From contig JBHGNT010000017.1 in the NCBI GenBank assembly GCA_043228905.1, positions 5,394,001 to 5,458,000 on the forward strand: a DNA stretch of 64,000 bases. The letters are read 5' to 3'. Positions 33,409-45,625 of the stretch are shown in pieces. The notes under the pieces are model-generated. The model made no database searches and had not been told where the DNA came from. It saw nothing but the letters and a program-made list of their open reading frames with translations. A program made the position numbers and the translations under genes. The stretch's first letter is position 1. Each line of letters opens with the position of its first letter. The DNA comes from Azolla caroliniana. Its lineage: Eukaryota; Polypodiophyta.

Positions 33409-33593
33409 ACGTTTCGCATAAGCATTTCGGCCTTATAGGCATCCAAGTAGCTTGTGGTATATCTTCCGTTGAACTGACCCGTTGTGCTGACCACCGTCTC
33501 TATGGCCCGGTCTAGGCTACTGATGCCTTCTCGGGCATTTACCAAGCGGTCCACCACAGCCACCATCGCCTCAGCAAGTTCTCCTCCTCGCAT
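33409..33593 (-). pseudogene. Gypsy G3 gag, N-terminal part
   Basis: From 33593 the minus strand reads MRGGELAEAMVAVVDRLVNA, then TVVSTTGQFNGRYTTSYLDA and AEMLMRN up to the ACGTT duplication. The frame resumes at 23025 with VLEDRRLTGFVRVV, as expected if R2 split the gene. It is homologous to G1 gag (GEELAKGMVFVVEYMLKVRD). The start may lie a little further upstream. Confidence 0.75.
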
Positions 33594-33618
33594 CTTGGAT
33601 CTCCCTTGCCGCCCGCCC

Positions 33619-33637
33619 TTTCACGTCCGGTTCACCA
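33619..33637 (-). other. G3 primer-binding site (tRNA-Trp type)
   Basis: TGGTGAACCGGACGTGAAA on the minus strand, five bases from the LTR. It has one change relative to the G1 site. Confidence 0.65.
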
Positions 33638-33912
33638 ATTTATGTCACGAAGTTTCGCATGTGTGTGTTACTTGGGCCGGACCACGGGGGTCTTGGACTA
33701 GGGAGTACGAAGGGATAGAGAAGACCCGAGGTTTGCTTTACGACAATGCTACTTCCCGAGCAAGGGCTCATTGCCCCTTTTGTGGGGCCGGTGGTTTTCG
33801 TTGATCACGAACCATCAAGTTTTCGAGATCACCGCACAAGCCAAGTGATCAAATGGGTACAAGCAAAGATGAGCACGCAAGATGAACGCACAAGGGGACG
33901 ATAACACAAACA

Positions 33913-34945
33913 CGAATGCCCGTACGTCTTTATGAGGAGGAGAGGTGCATGGGCACACCCAAATGCTCCCTCGTCACAAGACGCCGAACGTACATGGAAA
34001 GGGACGAGAATACAAACACAAATGCTCGTACGTCTTTATGAGGAGGAGAGGTGCATGGGCACACCCGAACGCTCCCTTGTCACAAGACGTCGAACATACA
34101 AGGAGGACACAAAACACACAGACAAATGCTCGTACGCCTTTATGAGGAGGAGAGGTGCATGGGCAAGCCCAAACGCTCCCTCGTCACAAGATGATTGAAC
34201 GTACAAGGAAGACACAAACACACGCACAAATGCTCATACGTTTTTATGAGGAGAGGTGCATAGGCATGCCCAAAACACTCCCTTCTCACAAGATGGTTGA
34301 ATGTACAAGGAAGACACAAACACACGCACAAAATGCTCGTATGCCTTTATGAGGAGGAGAGGTGCATGGGCATGCCTGAAGCACTCCCTCGTCACAAGAC
34401 AACCGAACATACAAGGAAGACACAAACACACGCACAAATGCTCGTACGCCTTTATGAGGAGGAGAGGTGCATGGGCACACCTAAAACGCTCTCTCATCAC
34501 AAGACAGCCTTGTGACGGTCGAATGTACAAGGAAGACACAAACACACGCACAAAATGCTCGTACTCCTTTATGAGGAGGAGAGGTGCATGGGCACGCCCG
34601 AAACGCTCCCTCGTCACAAGATGACCGAACGTACAAGGAAGACACAAACACACACACACACACAAATGCTCGTACGCCTTTATGAGGAGGAGAGGTGCAT
34701 GGACACGACCGAAACGCTCCCTCGTCACAAGATGGCCAAACGTACAAGGAAGACACAAACACACGCACAAAATGCTCGTATGCCTTTATGAGGAGGAAAG
34801 GTGCATGGGCACGCCCGAAACGCTCCCTTGCCACAAGACAACCGAATGTACGAGGAAGACACAAACACACGCACAAATGCTCGTACGCCTTTATGAGTAG
34901 GAGAGTTGCATGGTCACAAGACGGTCGAACGTACAAGGGGACGAG
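33913..34945. repeat. Tandem array, ten copies of a ~105-bp unit
   Basis: The anchor TATGAGGAGGAGAGGTGCAT recurs at 33931, 34037, 34141, 34245, 34349, 34453, 34570, 34681, 34787 and 34892 (last one degenerate). Spacings are 104-106 bp, with two longer ones (117 and 111). Each unit contains TCACAAGA, GTACAAGGAAGACACAAACA and ATGCTCGTACG. All frames stay open for long stretches, which gives false proteins on both strands. It differs from a CRISPR array in having no distinct spacers. Confidence 0.92.
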
Positions 34946-35539
34946 AACAAAGAAAGAAAGAAAGAAAAACACGAATGATATTGGCTAAAGAAATAAATAT
35001 GTGTTTGATTCCAATGCAAGAGGGCCCTTTATAAAATAGGGTTTGATTACAATGTGGCAACTTCTAGTTACCCACAACCTCAACCAAACATAAATACTAA
35101 ATGCCCTTAAAGACGAAAGCAAATCCGAACACGGAGCACGAACACGAAGAAGACGAACAAACGAGCACCACAAAAATGCTGACCCCAACGAACCACAACC
35201 ACCCGAACGGCAAGCACACGGGCTCGCAACGATAAACGGGGGCGAAGCAATGTCGAACCAACAAAGCTCGGGCTCACGAGCACTGTAAACGAGCACTTCA
35301 AGTGCCAACGCGAAGAAGATGAGCACATGGCGATGAGGGAATGAAGGGGTATGAGATGAAGAGAAATGGTGAAGATGAAGATGAAGAGCTCCGAAGGAAA
35401 AATGGCGATAGTCTCCTCCTCCCAAAACGTCCTGCCAAATGAGCCTCCCTCGACCTCCTTTTATAGGAAAAAAAGAAGGGGGGTCACCAATTTTGTCTTC
35501 AATGCAAAATGAATAAAATTTCTTAAATCACATTGCATT

Positions 35540-35626
35540 GTAAGACCAAATTTGAACCCTGCACCTCTAGGTAGAAGTCAATGGAACTCTAGGTAGAAGT
35601 CAATGTGACTATCCACTAGTCCATTA
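35540..35626 (-). repeat. tRNA-like unit in the G3 LTR, with an internal duplication
   Basis: On the minus strand GGACTAGTGGATAGTCA (box-A-like) is followed by a duplicated ATTGACTTCTACCTAGAG (two copies) and then GTGCAGGGTTCAAATTTGG (box B 9/11). Here the unit is on the sense strand of the element, unlike in G2 and the solo LTR. Confidence 0.4.
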
Positions 35627-35815
35627 ACTCTCTCTTACGTAATATATAATTCTATATCTAGAAATTCATAGCATGTCTCCTCTCTACTTTTTATCTATCC
35701 TCTTTCTTACTTTTTACACGAGTTTCTATACCTCCTTTCCACCCTTTCTTTTCCCTTTTCTTTTGCATGTGCACAATTAATTGCCTTTGTGTGCACAGAC
35801 ATTGCACACGCACAT

Positions 35816-36191
35816 TTTGACCCCCCCTTTCGCTAGTTTTTCCCACACTCGAGCACGCCAGATCATGAAAACAGGTTGTAGTACTCGCATTGAAAATCTT
35901 CCAGAGATTTTCCCAGGCCTCCTTCGGCGTTTTTGCATCTTAGATGTAGCCGAGCATCTGGTCATGCACACAGGACATGAGGCAGTAAAACACTCTACTC
36001 GCTCCTTGTTCCCATGCGTCCCATGCTGGGAAGTCCTTGTGTGCCGGATCCAACGCTACCTCGTTCGTTCCTCCCACATAACTCCAATAATTATGCCCCA
36101 CTAGGTACTTATGCATTTTGTACGACCAAGACGCATAGTTGCTCCGATCGACCTTTTCTGTCAGAAGCGAACTTGCCATTCCTCTGTCCAT
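35816..36191 (-). pseudogene. Copia family A gag, N-terminal fragment
   Basis: From 36191 the minus strand reads MDRGMASSLLTEKVDRSNYA, SWSYKMHKYLVGHNYWSYV and AWDAWEQGASRVFYCLMSCV. After a frameshift it continues with DAKTPKEAWENLWKIF. This is the Copia-type gag N-terminal region (UBN2-like) found right after the PBS. It is cut at about 35816-35830 by the G3 LTR. Zinc knuckle and pol are missing. Confidence 0.8.
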
Positions 36192-36276
36192 CTTTTGGTT
36201 CTCTTGTGTCCTTCACCGAGTGTTAGGGTTTGTCTTCGAATGCATCTGTCTGTTGTAGAGGAGTGTCAACTCTCGC

Positions 36277-36288
36277 GCTCTGATACCA
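36277..36288 (-). other. Copia A primer-binding site
   Basis: TGGTATCAGAGC on the minus strand, directly at the LTR end. This is the standard initiator tRNA-Met primer of plant Copia elements. Confidence 0.9.
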
Positions 36289-36665
36289 TGTTAAAGTAAA
36301 CATGCGGAAGCTTATGAGACAAAACCGGTTGTACCGAGTAACAACAGAATATTGAGAAGAAAGGTTTAAGGAGACCTTACGCAGGGGAGAGGTTGAGAGA
36401 GGAGAAAGCTAAAAGTTAATTCAAAATAATAACACTCTGTACATAGAATGTGCTTAGAGAGCACTTTTATACAAGTCCATAGAGGACTAACAGGTACTTC
36501 AATGCTCATACGAGCGACTAACACTGACTCCCAAAAATATGCTTACGTACTAGGCTAGATCCGTAGGCCTCTAACGGCTTACTAGTTTCAATTTGATCCA
36601 GCTCTCTGATCCGGCTCCTAGTTTCGGATACCAATCCGGATCCGGTTGAGCTTGCTCGCTCAACA
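36289..36665 (-). repeat. Copia family A 5' LTR
   Basis: 377 bp from TGTTGAGCGAGC (36665) to CTTTAACA (36289). It is homologous to the LTR at 140-561. U3 includes CCGGATCCGGATTGGTATCC, which resembles the hairpin region of the R-family LTR. Confidence 0.88.
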
Positions 36666-39600
36666 CTTCATAATATATGGCTCTTTAAAAATAATAAAGA
36701 TAGAAGCTGAGTCATAAACAAAAAAGTGTTACTCCATTTCCACATCTTCAATCTTCACTCATATATTCGAGCATGCCCCATAACACTCATATGATAGAAT
36801 TTAACATGGTTTGTATTGAAGTGTTATCATCCTTTCTGATAGAATTTTGTGACCATGAGATTAATTTCAAAGCCCTAACCTATTAACACCAAATCTATGT
36901 TGTTACTTGTGCCCATTGTGATTTCATTTAGTGGTTGTCCATACAATCCTCATCAACTTTGATCCTTCCATCAATATAGCACTTGTTGACAAATTTGTGG
37001 GCTCATCCTATAATTTCCATGGGAATGACTTTTCCTCTTCATAAGGTCAATGACAATGTCATCATTTGGCTATCTCAAGAACCTCACATAGTGTGAGTTT
37101 TATGTGGTTATCTATTACTATTTCCTCCATTCCCCATCTATATTTGAAAGAATCTGGATGTTTGTCCAATTTTCTTTCTACCTTTCCATATGGCCTCCAT
37201 GCCATAGTATCCTCCTTTCCCTAAGCTTCTCAATGTCATGCTTTTTTTTATGGTTCTGCTTGTTTTTCCATCTCTTTTTGTTCTCCTCAACTAAAACCTC
37301 GTATCTCCTAGCACGAGACTCGTCTTCACTTCAATCGGGCCCTCTCATCTTGTCATCATTTTCCACCTTCCTTTCTCTGAACCTTAATAGATTCATCTAT
37401 CTCTCTAAAGCTTCCCCTTCTCAAAACTTCTTGCCATAGTTAGCCAAAACGCATTTTCACAAGAATCTAGGAATATAACCTCTTTCCTTACTCTAATCTT
37501 GGATGATGAGGAGCAATGTATTGCATTGCATGAAATAGTGGAGATGGGATTATGTGACATTTTTATAGCTTCTATCAAATTCGAGAATGTAGAAGTCACA
37601 TAAACATGCAATATATGGGAGAGCACTTAGAGATATGTTCTCTCACGTTGAGAAAAGACACAATCATAAATTACCTAAATTATTACAGGATATAAAGGTA
37701 AACACATAAACCTTTGTACTCTTCTACAGATCTGATTGTGCTTAATGTAAAGAAATTGTAAAGGTGAAATTGTAAACCTATGATTTCCACTTCCTCATTC
37801 TATTTAAACCCATGCCTCTCATGAAATATTCTTAGTAGGAAAGATAAAAAATAGGAAAATTAGACCATTCCAATTATTAGTAATTTGTAGTAAATTATGA
37901 CATAAATTGAATCCCAAGTCCACAATCCTTACAATTTAATACATAGTGAGTAAAATATGTTTTTCATAATTAAACTCAAGTTGCAATACAAAACAAGAGA
38001 TTACACACTAAAGTATAATGTTAAAACACTGTCGATACGCATAATATGCAATTCCTAAGGCGGACCTAGCAAATTGTTGCCTTTAAACAGACATGCTCAT
38101 ACCATTAAATCTCTTAAATCAAAACTTATAAATTTTAGGTTGTGATTTCATGTCATGAGTAGTGGGTTTTATGTTATGTCCAAAGTTTGTATGTTTTGTT
38201 TGAGATCATTCACACTCATGAATTGATCCTCAAATATGGTGCGACAAATCTTTTTTTGGCATAATATGAGATGCGTACAACATTTATTCGAGAAAGTTGA
38301 AGGAACCAAGTTTGACACTCTACTTACGATTTTTTCATAGCTTTTAAGTCTTATTCATTTTGGTCAATTTGCTTCCATATAAAAAACAAGGCCAGTTTAA
38401 ATTGTGATGATCATGTGCACTTCAATGTCAAGATAATCATATCAAAGATTTAAAACACGCACATGTATGTACACAGATATATGCACCCACACACTTACAT
38501 TGGTTTTTCTCATTGAAGTTTATAGATTTGAGGATGCTTTAATGTCATATGGCAACTAAGAAGAAATTTATCATTACATCATCAGTTTTCGACATTTCAA
38601 TTTCAAAATTTCAGCATATAAAACTCATTACTTACGACTCAAAAGTATAATTTGATGATGCCAAACACAATATTCTACCATAGCACAATATCACGTTTAT
38701 TTGTGCCATAACATTAAAAATGTATATGGTATATTTAGAACAATATCTTAATGGATATAAAATCATAATGCTTTTGCATCAAGCTTTGGCACATAATGTC
38801 TTGACAATTAAATAATGGTACATCCACTTATCAACAACAGCTTGAAGCCTCGGAAAGCCCATTGCAACAAAGATGGGTGCTAGGGTCTTCACAATATGTT
38901 ACATGTCTCACGCATTTCTATGCTTGCAAGCCCATCCATGCAACATTTATCGTTATTTGGCTTCCATTCAATTTTGTTGGCTTTGGAGATATTGCAATTT
39001 TTTAAATATTTCGAATGTGTTGTAAATCATCCCTTACCAGAATGAAAGTATTAAAATTTAATTGATAAGATCTTTGTATACATTATTGGTTGTAGTAAGT
39101 ACTATTGTGCGTTAATCATGTGTCCTCTAAAAAAGATGCGATGTTGTCCAACTTGGCAACATAAAATATCAAGGGCAATAATTAAGATCATGTGGTCACA
39201 GAAAGTTATTTGTACCATTGATGAAAGGGATGGTAGCTTCCCTATTTCCAACAACAATTTGCTTTTTTTAGATAGAGACACACCTTCAAACACTGACTGC
39301 AATCAAGATTTAGGGCATCCCATGTATGTTAAGAATACCTTGCACGGCCCATATTATCATTGAACTTATTATTAAACAAGATCATGAGAGCTAGCTAGAC
39401 CATCCCATCAGCTTCAATACCTTTGAGATTCATCGACTTATGTGCAAGATTGCAATCTTGACTATTGATATCTAACTTTACCATGTACCAACTTCGAAAA
39501 AATGAAAGGTTCCTTATTGTTGTCAAAGTTGTAGCTGAGAATTTAGTGCACACATGCACATACAACGTCTCTCATCCACCTGTTGAGGGAAGAAAAAGGG

Positions 39601-42600
39601 TATGGATTGACCATAATTGCCGAAATAGCACATATATTTGCTCTTTCTAGGGGTTGACCAAGGACGTTTGAGGTAATATCAATAGGGGAATTGGGGAAAT
39701 AATGAAAGATTGGGATGTTTCATAGTTTCTAGCTTATATTATCTTTTAGATATGTATGTTTTAGTTATTTTTGTCTCTCTCTTTCTCTATATATCTATTA
39801 TAGTCGAGTTATTCTGTCCACCCTTATCACTTTACCATCCAGTTTTATATCATGATATTTTTATAGATAATGTTGTGAATTATGTTTTTGTAAAAAATCA
39901 AAGAATAATGCATTTGATGATTAATGTCACTGCATGTAAGCATAATAGAGTACGGGAAACACAATTATGTAATATATTTGAGCATTTGTAATCGTGTGCA
40001 TGTAGGCTAAGGGGTGAGAGTACGGGAAACACAATTATGGCACATTCACAATACTTAAATTTCGTTATCTTCTTACTTTAAACTCAATTAGCATAGTGAT
40101 TGCATGAAGCTTGGATGTATGTGGTAAATTAATCCACTTTATTTCCCATATAATCATAAAAAGTCACTCTCTACCACACTCATGACTTTAATTATATTCT
40201 AGATGAATGGAGTAAAGGTATACAAGTAAGAATAAGAATATAGAGACAGAAGGTATGAGAGAATATAAACACTCAAAAAACTATATCGATAAAATCTTCA
40301 AGTTACATTCGAATAAACTTCAAAATAGCATGATGATTTACACATATTGCCTCGAAGTTTTAACTTTGTTGTTAGAAGTTAGGAACTTGTATTGAGAAGT
40401 GGAGCTCACTTATTATTATCTTGGGTGGTAACCAACCTCCCAATGCTTGTATATAAGCATCGGAAGATGCAAAGATTGCACAAATGTATATCTTTAGGGT
40501 TTAGCATATCGCAATGCATAATGGCCACTAAAACAAATCAATCTGTGAACTAATATGCAACATCCAATAAAAACACAGAAAGTGCTTAATCGAAGGTAAA
40601 AAATAGAATCATTGAGCGAACATTTCAAGGTGGATTTTGTGGATTTTCAAGATTGATTTTTGAGAGGACATGAGTATCTACATACATTGCTACACAAAAA
40701 TTTGAGATCCTAATTTGGAAATAATGACCATATATATATATTAATATGGGCAATAGGATGGCTATAAGTTTGTGCATCATTACTCAAGTTTATAGCCTAT
40801 TTAATGCTATGGTAATTGCCTTAGGGTCTTGCTAGTTTATGATAATGTGTGTATGCAAAGTTAAAATCTCTAATTTTCAAGCATCAATCGAACCTTAGAT
40901 CTTGTGGGTGTGTCATACAGGATATGGTATCATTTATACAACTTTTTTTCTAAACATATATACATCAACATACATACCTCTAAAAGCATGGTTTGGATGC
41001 CCTCCTGATAACATAGTTGTTCTATCACACATGCATGCTTAGAGATAGCTCTCTCTCCCTCACACACACGTACACACTTACAATTATATCATGAGGAGGC
41101 ATCTTGTCTTTTGGTTTATATATACAATGAATGATCCAACAAATTGCCAACATGGTGTTGTTCTAAAAGCCCCTCGTTCTACGAACATCCCATGTTAATA
41201 GAAGAGCATCAACTAAAACAATATGCCTAATTGAAAATGTACATTGAATTCGATTTATGGCGATCAAATTATTATTTGTTTGCCTTCAAGACAAACTCTA
41301 GGAACATTATATAGAAAAAATACTAGTATAAACAAAGACATACCTTTCTTTTGAAGGGATAATAAAGAGGAGAGGTTTTGAATTGTTTGGTTTACAAACG
41401 GATCAAAATGTGATCAAATGTATTAGTAAGTTGTCTACCACATCCTTATAATTTTCCGATTCATTTTCACTAGTATCTCATGTATGAAAGGGAATTCAAG
41501 CTAGTAAATAGAAAAAAGCTATATACTCATAAATTGTTTGAGAATTTACCAAAACAACCCTAGGTTTTCAAATGACCAAAAATGCCCTCATGGCGTAGAT
41601 GTCATGAAAGGATTACGAGAACTTAAAATCCCCCCCAAATGCAGCTACAACTCTAGCTAGAACATGAAAATGTTTTGTCAATCATAGTTGCCATTGTTAA
41701 ACATAAAAAGCATTCCATCCTTACTAGACATGTGGCTCTTAGCTAGAGCATTAGAATTGCTTTTCGAATGCATCCACAACTTGAGAACAAAAAATGTTCC
41801 ACCCCAAATCGCACTTGTGCTTTTAATTAGAACACCCCCCACCCCACGATAACACCTTCAAGACAAGACTCAACATATAACATAATTGCGCTCCCACACC
41901 AATTGCACGTGTGAATCTATAGCCATACCTATAAAAATCCCCGTTTTTCCAGAAGAGAATGTGTCCGAGAGACTCTAGGTAGAACAATTGAATACTAAAG
42001 ACAAAACAAAATCCGAACACATATGCAAATCTAGCGAGGAGGGCGACGCAAGGATACAAATCCTCGCTTCCACATGGGAAGAGGCACTAGGGATCATGTT
42101 GGCAAGTTGAGGGGCATGGTTTTAATACCTTGGGCATAAAGAGGGGGGTATGTGTACTTTCTTGGTGGCATATGAGGATACAAAGACCAAAACATAGATG
42201 GGCATTATAATGATGAGACCTCCTCCCCCATCTCTTTCACTCTTTTTCTCTTTTTGTACATAAAAGAATTATTATATAGCTATTAGCCATGCTGCATGCA
42301 TTGGGATTCTCTTATGACTCTATATCTATATATATATATATATCTATTGTATTATATTCACATCTCCGGACAAAATATCTTTCTTTTTTTCCCCTTTTCA
42401 CTACTTATTCATGGATATCATTCCACATACACACATTATCCAATTTACTCATTATCTCTCTTCTCTATCTAGCTCTAGGTACCTTTTTTTCTGTGTGTGT
42501 GTGATCATAATATCCATCCCCCCTAGGCTTGGTTGTACCCTCCCTCCCCATAATAATACATCAAGAAACTCAACGTGCATTTTGCAACCTTCTGTGCTTG

Positions 42601-43350
42601 TTTTCCGGACATCGAAAAGCTTTTATGTATTTTTATTTCATTTCTATGCCGGTCGTCTCATGATCGAATCGACTTTCAGCCGTGCGAGAAATCGGTCGTT
42701 TCTTGATCCTGATACCCCACATTAATTGCATTCATAATATTGGATGCCACGGACAAAGTAATGAATTATATGAACCAAGGAAATGTTGGATCTCCTCGGA
42801 GCAATAAGTATTTTTTAAAGTACCCAAATTATAAAGATGTACCCCATGTTCCATACATCCTACCATCTAGCTTGATAGTGATTAGGCCAAACTAATATAG
42901 TGCTTAGTTTCAAGAATGTTAAATTCACAAGGTAACAAATTCTATTTGCACAAACTTTTAATTTCATAAGTTTGGAGGCCATGGGTATCAGAGCTGATCG
43001 GAAAGTGGTTAGTGCTTGCATGATTTTTCATCAAATATAACTAATGTTACCATGCATTGATGGAAGATTGGCTAGTAGTTTCACATATTCGGTAACATTA
43101 TTTACTTACAAACTTTGTAAAACTTCAGGTGAAATATCCGGCCATAACTTTGAGAATTACAAACCTACTCAAGTTCATTATATTTGGCCTTTTAAATGAG
43201 CTTGAGGCAAAGTCCCTTGGCTATGGTGTTTCGTCTAAGTTCTTTATGATATGACATGTTTATTTGGAACTACCTTTGCATGCTTGTGTCCTGTTTTAAT
43301 CCATCCCAAGAAGTTAGATCATAGTTCCATCCATGCATAAACTAGCCACG

Positions 43351-43388
<38 letters not shown>

Positions 43389-45440
43389 TATGTGCAAGTG
43401 ACAACTAGTTACATGGCCCTTCCAACCATAAATTACTTCAAGTCTTTTAAAAGAAAACATGAACACGATATAACATCGTGGGCATTAACAAGTGTGTGAT
43501 GGTTTGAAGCTAATAGTCATCATCAAAGAACTCGAAACTAGTTCCTTGTTGCATGGAGCCCAAAACTAGTCTCTTTGTTGTGTGGTTTTGCATGTACAAA
43601 CTACTTTAGATGGTGAGGATTCACAAGTGGAAGCTTTTTGCAGTAGCTTTGTAAGGTGGCACCAGGACTTTAGCTCAGAACCCTATCATAAAATGCGAGA
43701 GGGAAAATGTTGTATTGCAACCTTGCCCCATTTAAATGCCTTGGAGTTCCCCTACTAAGGGTCGTGCATGATTTTATATCAAAGGCCAAACACAACACAA
43801 CGATAAGACTATACTGGAGTTGGCATCTACCTTCACATGCTAGTAACCATCATTTTATTGGAGAAGTTAACAAACTCTTGGGGGAAGACAATAGTATACA
43901 TACATAGGTACAATGTCTATCCTTCATGAATGTAAATCGATAGATTCCATTCATGAGAATCTTATTGTATTTATAAGAGAGATTCCCTTACCAACATAAG
44001 CAATTGATGTGAATTGAGCATTCTTTTTACAATAAAACTATTCTTGTAAAAAAAATCTATGTATACACATGCACAAACATACAAAATTCAGTTTATTTTA
44101 ATGTGATTTGCAATAAGACGTACTGAGACCTCAGACCTGTAACATCATCATCATCATCAATCTACTCAAATGTTTTTATAATATTTCCACACAATGATAA
44201 AGTTACATTGTATTGACCTTTTCTGAAATGCAAAATCACGTTTCTTGTTTTTTCTAAAATGATAAGGTTGAAGGATACCATTGCATAAAACCTCTGTACA
44301 TGATGCATGCCCACATTCAAATAGCATTTTGTATGTTGTGAATGATGATATAACCAACAATGTGTGTGGATTACCCTTGGGATGTATTTTAGCACTGCGA
44401 TTTGGCAACTACTTTGACCTTAACTTGATTGCACACACGTTGAAAGGTTTGAGAAAGTTTTAGTACTGTGAAAATGATACATGGCTCGCAACCTTAAAAC
44501 AAAGAGGTCAAACCAACACAAATGTTTTTTTGTTATCTCGAAAAGTAACGGAACAAGTAGCATTACGCATGCTAATCAACCTTTTGCAGAACTTTTTATC
44601 TTCTTTTGTAGTTCATGGTAAGCAAGTAGAAAGGTCGGCATACTCACTGTACAAACTCGTACATGGCGGCACATTCGTCTCAGTTCCTCCTCACGTATAG
44701 TCCGACAAGTTACTACGAGCCTATTATTGGATGTCAAAAAAGTTTGACGCATATGTATTATCTAGCTATGTGGGGTTGCCCATCTCTCCCCTATTCGTGG
44801 TCTTCATGAGGAGATTGCTTCCTTTTTGTGTGTGGGTGTGTGTGGCGATTGCCATCATCTCCCCATATGTGGTCGCATGAGGGGATTGTTTTTTTTTTTC
44901 GCGTGTGTCCTAGGAAGAAAGGTGACTTGACTGGACCATCTACACACCCACAACCACACCCACACCCACACCCACATGTGGAACAAGGGGTACCCTTGAA
45001 GGCCTTGTGTCGTGTGTGTCTCGGACAAAGAAGACATATTGTACATATGTTTGTGTGTGTACACACAAGTCATGGCATGGCACACATCAAATGTCGCCTC
45101 TCACACACACAAACATTTAAAAGGCAGGCACGCACCCTATATATATATATATATATTTAAAAACATTAGAAAATAAAGAAAAACATAAAATCATTATCCA
45201 TGAATTGCAAGACGATTATTATTATTATTATTCAAAAAATAAATCTCAGATACTCCACGAAGTATGGCATTTAAAAAAAAATAAAAATCCCTCTAGAGAG
45301 GGGGACACGGATTCTCTCTCTTCGACTGTTCCTTTCAAAGGCTCCCCTGTGGTTTTTGTTGTGTTTTTTAAAACCCCACCTCTCCTCCTCTCCTCAGCCT
45401 TCATGCCCCAATTTTTGGCCTTAGAGAAGACGTTAAATAT
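36666..45440. other. Intergenic, AT-rich, no supportable gene
   Basis: About 8.8 kb upstream of the AAA-ATPase gene. Open frames are short and without recognisable motifs. Apart from a (TA)n run at about 43345-43385, an ATC run near 44145, and CA/CACAC-rich words at 44940-45110, I see nothing defined. No LTR, TIR pair or tRNA gene was found by eye. Confidence 0.6.
43345..43385. repeat. (TA)n microsatellite
   Basis: About 40 bp of alternating TA in intergenic DNA. Confidence 0.9.
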
Positions 45441-45625
45441 ATCTTTCTCTCTCTCTCTCTCTCTTTCTTTGTCCTGTGAGTAGAGAGACATTGGTCTCGT
45501 CTTCTCTGCCCCATCGATTCCTCTTTACCTATTAAGCACCACCGTCCGTCAATTTCCCGTCAGTCAATCGGGTCCGTCAATCGGTGCGATCGATCGATCG
45601 AGAGTTTGATCTGGGCGGCTCGGAC
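45441..45625 (+). promoter_or_regulatory. Probable 5' leader of the AAA-ATPase gene
   Basis: It has a (CT)n run at 45444-45466, common near plant transcription starts, followed by GTCCGTCAATC repeats and GATCGATCGATCG. An in-frame GTG at 45584 would add 14 residues, but ATG at 45626 (GACATGG) is the first plausible start. No firm TATA box was assigned. Confidence 0.45.

Larger units (their letters stand above)
33643..35815 (-). repeat. G3 5' LTR with a tandem array
   Basis: About 2.17 kb. The inner end TGTCACGAAG (33643) is firm. The outer start, near TGTGCGTGTGC at about 35815, is inferred from loss of Copia-A gag. On the minus strand a TATA box CCTATAAAAGG lies near 35456-35466. The ten-copy array at 33913-34945 is downstream of this TATA, thus in the transcribed part. 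A tRNA-like unit lies at 35540-35626. Confidence 0.6.

Noticed and set aside
33913-34945. CRISPR-like array
   Set aside because: The whole unit repeats, there are no unique spacers of constant size, and the setting is a plant retrotransposon.
33932-34988. Overlapping open frames up to 178 codons on both strands
   Set aside because: They are repeated translations of the ~105-bp tandem unit in the G3 LTR, with no domain.
36760-37640. Degenerate retroelement coding region upstream of the AAA-ATPase
   Set aside because: No motif of RT, integrase or gag could be recognised in any frame.
45584-45625. Upstream GTG start adding 14 residues to the AAA-ATPase
   Set aside because: Plant nuclear genes rarely start at GTG, and ATG 45626 gives the expected N-terminal membrane anchor.
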